NCBI GenBank assembly: GCA_040391865.1
Contig: JBEBWZ010000187.1
Location: 1-5,314 of the forward strand
Direction of reading: 5' to 3'
Origin: Solimonas sp040391865
GTDB taxonomy: Bacteria; Pseudomonadota; Gammaproteobacteria; Nevskiales; Nevskiaceae
DNA length: 5,314 nt
In this document: positions 1 to 5,314 of the stretch, in pieces
Position numbering within the stretch: the stretch's first letter is position 1
Layout: the number at the start of each line of letters is the position of its first letter
Made by a program: the position numbers and the translations under genes
Notes under the pieces: generated by a model
Databases searched by the model: none
The model's input: only the letters and a program-made list of their open reading frames with translations
Told to the model about the DNA's origin: nothing

Positions 1-108
1 AAGGCGGCGAAGACCGGCGAACACAAGTGTGGCGAAGGCCAGTGCGGCGAGAAGAAGCCGGAGTCGAAGGCTGGCGAGCACAAGTGCGGCGAGAAGAAGA
101 CCCCGTAA
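1..108 (+). CDS. hvfA: HvfA-type copper-binding RiPP precursor, C-terminal part
   Basis: This is the 3' end of an open frame that enters from the left edge and stops at TAA (106-108). The visible 35 residues are almost only Lys, Glu, Gly, Cys and His. They carry three Cys-Gly units: EHKCG, EGQCG and a second EHKCG, with Cys at visible residues 10, 15 and 29. The tail is CGEKKTP. No start codon or signal peptide can be seen, because the 5' end is outside the window. Known family: HvfA precursors have a Sec signal peptide followed by repeated EGKCG-like motifs. Their cysteines are oxidised by an MNIO enzyme with its partner into copper-binding oxazolone/thioamide or thiooxazole groups. The identification rests on the motif and on the DUF692 and DUF2063 genes directly downstream. 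Using His or Gln at the third motif position (EHK, EGQ) rather than plain EGK is a mild variation. The likely role is an exported copper-binding or copper-buffering peptide. The main alternative is a bufferin of the DUF2282 (BufA) group, which has similar neighbours. Confidence 0.82.
   Translation, partial: KAAKTGEHKCGEGQCGEKKPESKAGEHKCGEKKTP
41..99 (+). repeat. 17-bp direct repeat inside the RiPP precursor
   Basis: An identical 17-base unit, agtgcggcgagaagaag, lies at 41-57 and 83-99, in the same reading frame both times (period 42 bases). It encodes the Cys-Gly-Glu-Lys-Lys part of the core motif. The bases before each copy (ggcgaa/ggcgag plus a His-Lys or Gly-Gln codon pair) are also similar. 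The arrangement fits internal duplication of a Cys-containing core unit. Confidence 0.7.
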
Positions 109-115
109 GCCCGAG

Positions 116-149
116 CACGACCGCCGGCCTTGCCGCGCCGGCGGTCGTG
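116..149 (+). terminator. Strong hairpin between precursor and maturase genes
   Basis: A perfect 13-bp inverted repeat (cacgaccgccggc, 116-128, and its complement, 137-149) encloses an 8-base loop (cttgccgc). It starts 8 bases after the hvfA stop codon. The stem is very GC-rich and no T-run follows, so it is not a classic Rho-independent terminator. Its place between a RiPP precursor and its modifying enzymes suggests partial attenuation or 3'-end protection, so that the peptide mRNA exceeds the enzyme mRNA. That role is inference. The 3' arm includes the GTG proposed as the hvfB start, so the fold could also limit hvfB translation. Confidence 0.6.
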
Positions 150-1013
150 TCGCAGCGGCAGACCTCGCGGCTCAGCCCGCACCTGCGGGGGGCCGGTCTC
201 GGCCTGCGCCGCGAGTTGCTGGCACCGCTGACGGCACAGTTTCCCGACGAGGTCGGTTTTCTCGAGGTGGCCCCCGAAAACTGGATGCGCATCGGCGGGC
301 GCCTGGGGCGGCAGTTCCGCGCACTCAGCGAGCGCCATCCGTTCACCACCCACGGCCTGTCGCTGTCGATCGGCAGCCCGGCGCCGCTGGATCTGGAGTT
401 CGTCCACGAGCTGAAGGCGTTTCTCGATGCGCATGGGATCGCCGATTACAGCGAGCACCTGAGCTACTGCTCGGACGGCGGGCATCTGTACGATCTGATG
501 CCGATGCCGTTCACCGCCGAGGCGGTGGAATACATGGCGGCACGCGTGCGCTGCGTGCAGGACATTCTGGAGCGGCGCATCGCGCTGGAGAATGTCAGCT
601 ACTACGCGACGCTGGCGACGGAGCTCAGCGAGCTGCAGTTCATCAATGCGGTGCTGGAGCGGGCCGACTGCGATCTGCTGCTCGACGTCAACAATGTCTA
701 CGTCAACAGCATCAACCATCGCTACGATCCGTTGAGCTTCATGGCCGGTCTGCCTGGCGCCCGCATCCGTTACGCGCATATCGCCGGTCATTACGTGGAG
801 GCCGAGGATCTGCGCGTCGATACCCATGGTGCCGCCGTGGCCGATCCGGTGTGGGCCCTGCTCGATCAGGCATACGCGCGCTTCGGGGTGCTGCCGACGC
901 TGCTGGAGCGTGACTTCAACATTCCGGCGCTGCCGGAATTGCTGCACGAGGTACGGGCCATTCGTGGGGCGCAGCAGCGGCACGCGCTGCCGGCGGTGGT
1001 ACGGCATGGCTGA
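147..1013 (+). CDS. hvfB: HvfB-family MNIO (DUF692) RiPP maturase
   Basis: This is a 288-residue cytoplasmic TIM-barrel enzyme of the DUF692 / multinuclear non-heme iron-dependent oxidase (MNIO) family, relatives of MbnB. These enzymes use iron and O2 to convert cysteines of a precursor peptide into copper-binding heterocycles. Family motifs appear in order: GAGLGLRRELL (15-25), FLEVAPENW (38-46), THGLSLSIGS (68-77), YSEHLSY (101-107), ALENVSYY (146-153), LLDVNNVYVN (178-187), AHIAGH (210-215), DTHG (225-228) and LLERDFNIP (252-260). Candidate iron ligands are H69, H104, E148, D180, H211, D225, H227 and E254. They are assigned from family pattern, not from a structure. Length fits the family (about 270-300). 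The frame is open from further upstream and no ATG precedes the GLGLRR block. GTG at 147 puts that block at a normal distance from the N-terminus but lacks a clear Shine-Dalgarno. GTG at 84, inside hvfA, is the alternative. The last 8 bases overlap hvfC, which implies co-translation. Confidence 0.93.
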   Translation: MSQRQTSRLSPHLRGAGLGLRRELLAPLTAQFPDEVGFLEVAPENWMRIGGRLGRQFRALSERHPFTTHGLSLSIGSPAPLDLEFVHELKAFLDAHGIADYSEHLSYCSDGGHLYDLMPMPFTAEAVEYMAARVRCVQDILERRIALENVSYYATLATELSELQFINAVLERADCDLLLDVNNVYVNSINHRYDPLSFMAGLPGARIRYAHIAGHYVEAEDLRVDTHGAAVADPVWALLDQAYARFGVLPTLLERDFNIPALPELLHEVRAIRGAQQRHALPAVVRHG

Positions 1014-1773
1014 GGCACGACCGCAGTTTCAGCAGTTGCAGCTGCGGTTTGCCGCGCACCTGCGTGACCCGGAGCGACAGCCGGCGCCGCAGGGGATCGA
1101 GCCGCGCCGGTTGAAGATTTATCGCGAGTTGTTCTTCAACAACGTCGAGCAGTGTCTGGCGGCGGCATTTCCGGTGCTGCGGGCCCTGCTGACGGAGGCA
1201 TCGTGGTCGGCGCTGGTACGCGATTTCTATGCGCATCATCAGGCGCTGGCGCCGCAGTTTCATCGACTGCCGGAAGAATTCCTGCGCTATCTGGAGCAGA
1301 CGCGCGGCGAGCGAGTCGGCGATGCACCGTTTCTGCAGCAGCTGGCGCATTACGAATGGGTGGAGCTGGCGCTGTCGATCTCGCCGCTGTCGCTGCCGCT
1401 GGCGCAGGCCGATGCGGCAGGCGACCTGCTGTGCGGGGTGCCGCTGCTGTCGCCGCTGGCCTGGACGCTGGCCTACGATTTCCCGGTGCAGCGCATCGGA
1501 CCGTCGTTTCAGCCGCAACAGCCGGATCCGGCACCGACCTATCTGATCGTCAATCGTGATCGCGAGGAGCGGGTGCGCTTTCTCGAGATCAATGCGGTGA
1601 CCGCGCGGCTGATGGCGCTGATGGCGACGGCGCCCGAGCGCAATGGCACGGCGCTGCTGCGCGCCATCGCCGAGGAAATGCAGCATCCGCAGCCGCAGAG
1701 CGTGATCGACGCCGGGGCCGCGATCTTCCGCCAGCTGCGCGAGCGCGACATCGTGCTGGGGACGCGGTGCTGA
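1006..1773 (+). CDS. hvfC: HvfC-family (DUF2063) RiPP maturation partner
   Basis: This 255-residue protein is of the DUF2063 / HvfC-BufC family, annotated in older databases as a putative DNA-binding protein. Known role: it forms a complex with the MNIO enzyme and helps it engage the precursor peptide. The diagnostic N-terminal block is present at about residues 35-60: RLKIYRELFFNNV followed by AAAFPVLRALL. A helical N-terminal domain (about 1-110, with SWSALVRDFYAHH and a LPEEFLRYL segment) is followed by FLQQLAHYEWVELAL. A C-terminal domain (about 150-255) contains TYLIVNRDREERVRFLEINAVT and ends in a helix before the stop. There is no signal peptide or membrane segment, so it should be cytoplasmic. 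The ATG start lies inside the end of hvfB (shared atggctga), with a weak ggtggt about 5 bases upstream (995-1000). This fits translational coupling and 1:1 production with HvfB. Length matches the family (about 250). Confidence 0.92.
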   Translation: MAEARPQFQQLQLRFAAHLRDPERQPAPQGIEPRRLKIYRELFFNNVEQCLAAAFPVLRALLTEASWSALVRDFYAHHQALAPQFHRLPEEFLRYLEQTRGERVGDAPFLQQLAHYEWVELALSISPLSLPLAQADAAGDLLCGVPLLSPLAWTLAYDFPVQRIGPSFQPQQPDPAPTYLIVNRDREERVRFLEINAVTARLMALMATAPERNGTALLRAIAEEMQHPQPQSVIDAGAAIFRQLRERDIVLGTRC

Positions 1774-1792
1774 GCCGGGCACGGAGCCATCC

Positions 1793-1815
1793 ATCGCGCT
1801 GAACCCCTGCGCGAT
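1793..1815 (+). other. Small hairpin downstream of hvfC
   Basis: A perfect 7-bp inverted repeat (atcgcgc, 1793-1799; gcgcgat, 1809-1815) has a 9-base loop and lies about 20 bases after the hvfC stop. No T-run follows, so it is at best a weak or Rho-assisted end for the RiPP operon. Confidence 0.35.
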
Positions 1816-1833
1816 CACGGTGGTCTGTAGACT

Positions 1834-1850
1834 GCCTGCTTCACGCAGGC
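1834..1850 (+). other. Second small hairpin before the lipoprotein gene
   Basis: A perfect 6-bp stem (gcctgc, 1834-1839; gcaggc, 1845-1850) with a 5-base loop (ttcac) is followed by a C-run (1850-1862) rather than Ts. It could belong to the end of the hvf transcript or to the leader of the next gene. I could not assign a convincing -35/-10 pair in the 98-base gap from 1774 to 1871. Confidence 0.3.
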
Positions 1851-1871
1851 CCCCCGCCCCCGAGTGCTGTC

Positions 1872-3080
1872 GTGTACAAGTTTCCTGTGGCTGTGAAATC
1901 GATGATCGTGATTGCCGCGTTGGCGGCAAGCGCGTGCACGACCGCGCCAGTGCGCGAGTCCCGGGCCGCATCGGTGGCGAGCGACCGTGGCTGGAATCAG
2001 GCGGTGGCGCTGCCGTCGCTGGCGTCGGCCAATCTCAGTGTCGACGGTGCGGTGCCGTTTTTCAGTGACAGCGCAGCGCCGTTGTTTTCCAGCAAGGTGT
2101 CGCTGCAGGCACTGGAATCGCTGTTGAGCCTGCACGCCGACTATTCGCTGACGCCCGGCGATGTGCTGAACCCTGCGGACGCCGCGCGCTGGAACCGGAA
2201 AACCCTGCCGCAGAGCGTGGGTGCGCAGTCGCTGGGACAGGAAGCGCGCCTGCGCTTGCCGGAGCTGTCCGGTGCGCCGCTGTTGCTGAGCCTGCGCTAT
2301 CGCCAGCAGGATCGATGGCTGATCGGCAGCGCGACCCAGGAGGTGCAGCAGGCGATGAGGCTGCAATGGGAGCCGTCGTATGCCGCCTTCCAGCTGAACT
2401 GGATGCAGCAGGGCAGTCAGCTCGATCCGCGCCTGGCGCTGGACTGTCCGGTCGATGGTGCGGTGAAGGTACCGCTGCGGTCAGTCTCGGAGGGGCTGGC
2501 GCTGCGCGTGGGCGGTCGCTCCTGCAGTGTGCGCTTGCCGGATGACGCGCCCATGCCGCTGGATGCCCATACCTGGTCGGCCGCCTTGCAGTGGAGCGAC
2601 GAACTGCGCCGCGCCGCCCTGCGGGCGCAGGTGATCGAACCGACCCAGGCCGCCGGTTATGAACTAGGCCATGTCGCGCCGTTGTCGTCCGCCTACGAAC
2701 TGCAGATGCAGCATGAACAAACCCTGGGTGACTGGGATGCCAGGGCCAGCATCGCCTGGCGGCGGCCACCGGCGGTGCCGGGTCTCGACGACGGTGCGGC
2801 CTGGGTGGCCGACGCGCGCCTTCGCCGCGAGCTGCGCGCACTGGCGCTGGTGGCGCGCTGGAGCAATGGCGACCGGCTGTGGTTCGTGCCGGAAGCCGGG
2901 GTGCGCAGCGATGACCTTGCACTGTCGCTGGATCTGTCGCGCTGGGCAGCCGGACTATGGCCCGGGGCGCTGCCGACGATGGAACTGTCCTACCAGTGGC
3001 AGCGTGCACGTGCGGCCTCGGCGGCTTGGTACGAGGACGATACGGCGATCCACTGGCGCATGTCGGTGCCCTGGCGCTGA
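1872..3080 (+). CDS. Putative lipoprotein, beta-rich envelope protein of unknown function
   Basis: I do not recognise the family. Read from GTG 1872 the protein has 402 residues. A hydrophobic stretch (residues 11-21, MIVIAALAASA) is preceded by Lys at 3 and 9 and followed by Cys22, giving a lipobox-like ASAC. The -3 position is Ala rather than the preferred Leu, so lipidation is plausible but not certain. GTG 1893 (giving M-K-S-M before the hydrophobic stretch) is a tighter alternative start; neither has a clear Shine-Dalgarno. The mature part has only two other cysteines (C192 and C218), which could pair after export. From about residue 125 onward there are many stretches with alternating polar and apolar residues, often as pairs around a short turn, for example AMRLQWEPSYAAFQLNW (161-177). 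The C-terminus is strand-like too (IHWRMSVPWR). This resembles outer-membrane beta-barrel or beta-sandwich proteins. No enzyme motif is visible. The gene follows hvfC by 98 bases on the same strand, probably as a separate unit, and converges on the esterase gene. Confidence 0.72.
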   Translation: MYKFPVAVKSMIVIAALAASACTTAPVRESRAASVASDRGWNQAVALPSLASANLSVDGAVPFFSDSAAPLFSSKVSLQALESLLSLHADYSLTPGDVLNPADAARWNRKTLPQSVGAQSLGQEARLRLPELSGAPLLLSLRYRQQDRWLIGSATQEVQQAMRLQWEPSYAAFQLNWMQQGSQLDPRLALDCPVDGAVKVPLRSVSEGLALRVGGRSCSVRLPDDAPMPLDAHTWSAALQWSDELRRAALRAQVIEPTQAAGYELGHVAPLSSAYELQMQHEQTLGDWDARASIAWRRPPAVPGLDDGAAWVADARLRRELRALALVARWSNGDRLWFVPEAGVRSDDLALSLDLSRWAAGLWPGALPTMELSYQWQRARAASAAWYEDDTAIHWRMSVPWR

Positions 3081-3111
3081 GGCCGGGCACCGGCATGCAT
3101 GCGCTCAGCGC
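3074..3111. terminator. Inverted repeat spanning two convergent stop codons
   Basis: A perfect 7-bp repeat, gcgctga (3074-3080) and tcagcgc (3105-3111), contains the stop codons of both convergent genes. Between the arms is a 5-bp mini-hairpin, gccgg (3082-3086) / ccggc (3090-3094), then the 10-bp palindrome gcatgcatgc (3093-3102). A symmetric structure between convergent genes is the expected place for a bidirectional terminator. There is no T-run on either strand, so intrinsic termination is uncertain. Confidence 0.4.
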
Positions 3112-4085
3112 ATCGGGTGGGCCTTGAAGAAATCCCAGATGCGGTCGTTGGCCTGGAGATCGGTACTGCCGCTGCCGCCGCAGGCCTCGCCACCCGGGTT
3201 GGCGCCGGTGCCGGGCCAGACGTGACCGCCACCTTCGATGGTGCACAGCTGCACGTCGGCACCGCCCTGGCACAGTAGACCGTAGTTGGTGCAGGTGGCG
3301 GCACCCATCGTTTCACGGGTCGGCAGCAGGGCGCTGCAGCCGTTGTTGCTGCGCCAGAAATCGATGGTTTCGCTGGCCGCCGGGCGTGGCCCGACGTCGA
3401 CACCGGCACTGGCGCCGCCTTCGTATGGCGTGCAACGGTCGGCGGTGCCGAAGATCGCGAGTACCGGCACCGGGCGGCCGGGCTGGCAGTTGAACACCTG
3501 AACCGGCGGTGTGCTGGCGACGTGGTCCATCATCACCGCGGCATTGGACGCGATCGCGGCGATGCGGTCCGACAGCTCGCAGGCCAGGCGGTAAGTCATC
3601 ATGCCGCCGTTGGAATGGCCCAGGGCAAAGATGCGGTTCTGGTCGACCGAGAACGGGTTGAGAGCGCTGGCGTCATCGAGCATCGCGTTGATCACCTTGA
3701 CGTGATCGACGCCGGTCACGCAGCAGCTGCCGGCATTCCAGCCGTGGTAGTAGCCATTGGGGGTGAGCACCGCGAAATCGGCCTGCACCGCCTTGACCCG
3801 CAGCCGGGTGAGCAATTCCTGTTCGACCGCATTGCTGCCGCCGCCGTGCAGCGACAGCACCAGCGGCACATCGTCGTCGCCGAGCCGGGTCGCCGGCACG
3901 TACAGGTAATAGTCGTGGTCGCGACCGTCGACGGTGACGATGCGGTGATATTCGGTGCCGCCGATCACCGGGACCGGCCCGGTGCCACGTCCCTGATCGG
4001 AGCCGCCGCAGCCGCTCAAGGTGACCAGGAACAGGATCGCCACAGCTGCGTTGCGCAGCGACGAAAACGCGGAAGGCTTGAGCAT
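3105..4085 (-). CDS. LpqC/PHB-depolymerase-family esterase, lipoprotein
   Basis: This 326-residue alpha/beta-hydrolase belongs to the polyhydroxybutyrate depolymerase / feruloyl esterase (LpqC-like) group. It has a lipoprotein signal peptide: R11, a hydrophobic core at 13-23, and lipobox LSGC with Cys26 as lipidation site. A Gly/Ser-rich linker follows. Catalytic features in order are an oxyanion-hole HGGGSNA (80-86), the nucleophile elbow GHSNGG (156-161, Ser158), an acid in FGTADRCTPY (Asp216) and the base in GGGHVWPG (His288). The triad is therefore complete and spaced as in the family. The mature domain carries ten cysteines (121, 122, 169, 200, 218, 250, 265, 272, 281, 302), enough for up to five disulfides, which fits an exported enzyme. 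The substrate cannot be fixed from sequence; short-chain esters, feruloyl esters or short polyesters are all possible. No substrate-binding domain is attached. Start: ATG at 4085, with no good Shine-Dalgarno. The gene is divergent from prfC and convergent with the lipoprotein gene, so it is likely monocistronic. Confidence 0.92.
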   Translation of the reverse strand: MLKPSAFSSLRNAAVAILFLVTLSGCGGSDQGRGTGPVPVIGGTEYHRIVTVDGRDHDYYLYVPATRLGDDDVPLVLSLHGGGSNAVEQELLTRLRVKAVQADFAVLTPNGYYHGWNAGSCCVTGVDHVKVINAMLDDASALNPFSVDQNRIFALGHSNGGMMTYRLACELSDRIAAIASNAAVMMDHVASTPPVQVFNCQPGRPVPVLAIFGTADRCTPYEGGASAGVDVGPRPAASETIDFWRSNNGCSALLPTRETMGAATCTNYGLLCQGGADVQLCTIEGGGHVWPGTGANPGGEACGGSGSTDLQANDRIWDFFKAHPMR

Positions 4086-4110
4086 TGGGGGGACCGTTGA
4101 GGGGCACGCC

Positions 4111-4163
4111 GGGCGGGCGGTGCGTGAATAGTAACGGCAAGCCCGCCCCGACGGCAGGCGGGT
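4111..4163. repeat. Competing GC-rich inverted repeats in the divergent intergenic region
   Basis: Three related arms occur: gggcgggc (4111-4118), gcccgccc (4141-4148) and ggcggg (4157-4162). The middle arm can pair perfectly with either the left one (8 bp, 22-base loop) or the right one (6 bp, 9-base loop), but not both. They lie between the divergent esterase and prfC genes, just upstream of the prfC -10 box. They could be an operator or simply GC-rich chance. Confidence 0.3.
4128..4133 (-). promoter_or_regulatory. Possible -10 box for the esterase gene
   Basis: On the minus strand this reads TACTAT (4 of 6 to TATAAT), about 43 bases upstream of the esterase ATG, in the only AT-containing patch of that leader. 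No convincing -35 box is visible. Confidence 0.22.
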
Positions 4164-4167
4164 CCGC

Positions 4168-4173
4168 TAAAAT
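4168..4173 (+). promoter_or_regulatory. Probable -10 box of the prfC promoter
   Basis: taaaat matches TATAAT at 5 of 6 positions within gctaaaatg, a common -10 context in GC-rich proteobacteria. It would start the transcript at about 4180, leaving a leader of under 20 bases that holds only the ribosome binding site. No good -35 is seen 16-18 bases upstream. Confidence 0.5.
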
Positions 4174-4184
4174 GCGCGCCTTCC

Positions 4185-4190
4185 GGAGGT
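4185..4190 (+). promoter_or_regulatory. Ribosome binding site of prfC
   Basis: ggaggt is a near-perfect Shine-Dalgarno core, with seven bases between ggagg and the ATG at 4197. It fixes the prfC start and is the strongest ribosome binding site in the window. Confidence 0.85.
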
Positions 4191-4196
4191 TCCCCC

Positions 4197-5314
<1,118 letters not shown>

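Noticed and set aside
1..108. Metallothionein or other Cys-rich metal protein as an alternative to the RiPP precursor
   Set aside because: The repeated Glu-x-x-Cys-Gly units and the immediately following MNIO and DUF2063 genes fit an HvfA-type precursor much better.
27..146. Extension of hvfB back to GTG 27, giving 328 residues
   Set aside because: The added N-terminus is the out-of-frame reading of hvfA and the hairpin (Arg/Glu-rich). The family starts shortly before the GLGLRR motif.
1823..1832. Possible operator gtctgtagac before the lipoprotein gene
   Set aside because: The arms are only 4 bp, which is expected by chance, and no promoter could be placed next to it.
916..1971. Long open frame on the minus strand opposite hvfC (351 codons)
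   Set aside because: It is an Arg/Gln/Leu-rich translation mirrored from the GC-rich hvfC gene, with no family motif. The plus-strand frame has clear HvfC signatures.
2062..3273. 403-codon minus-strand open frame opposite the lipoprotein gene
   Set aside because: Its composition is Arg/Pro/Ala/Ser-rich shadow sequence and it overlaps the true esterase end in another frame. The plus-strand frame has a signal peptide and protein-like composition.

Overview
The window is GC-rich, compact bacterial DNA. Codons are strongly G/C-biased in the third position, genes lie close together, and prfC has a good Shine-Dalgarno. The gene content (HvfABC operon, LpqC-type esterase lipoprotein, prfC) and the taaaat -10 before prfC suit a high-GC proteobacterium, probably a gammaproteobacterium. 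That placement is inference; no rRNA or species marker is present.

Layout. (1) Bases 1-1773, + strand: the end of a small Cys/Lys/Glu/Gly-rich peptide gene (hvfA type, 5' end outside the window), a DUF692/MNIO iron oxygenase (hvfB) and a DUF2063 partner protein (hvfC). The last two overlap by 8 bp (atggctga). A perfect 13-bp-stem hairpin separates the peptide gene from hvfB. This is the core of a copper-binding RiPP (ribosomally made, post-translationally modified peptide) system. (2) Bases 1872-3080, + strand: an unrecognised lipoprotein or beta-rich envelope protein of about 402 residues. (3) Bases 3105-4085, - strand, convergent with it: a lipoprotein alpha/beta-hydrolase of the PHB-depolymerase/feruloyl-esterase (LpqC) family with a complete Ser-Asp-His triad and ten cysteines in the mature domain. 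(4) Bases 4197-5314, + strand, divergent from the esterase: the first ~372 residues of peptide chain release factor 3 (prfC), cut by the window end.

How the genes work together. The HvfA-type peptide is the likely substrate. HvfB with HvfC probably oxidises its cysteines in Glu-x-x-Cys-Gly motifs to copper-binding heterocycles. In related operons the peptide is exported and binds or sequesters copper in the envelope. The DoxX-like membrane protein (HvfX) often found with these genes is not present downstream here; it may lie upstream of the window. The lipoprotein, the esterase and prfC have no evident functional link to the RiPP operon. The most interesting part is the precursor/hairpin/maturase junction at bases 1-160.

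No tRNA, rRNA, CRISPR array, insertion sequence or origin was seen. No gap between genes exceeds about 115 bases.
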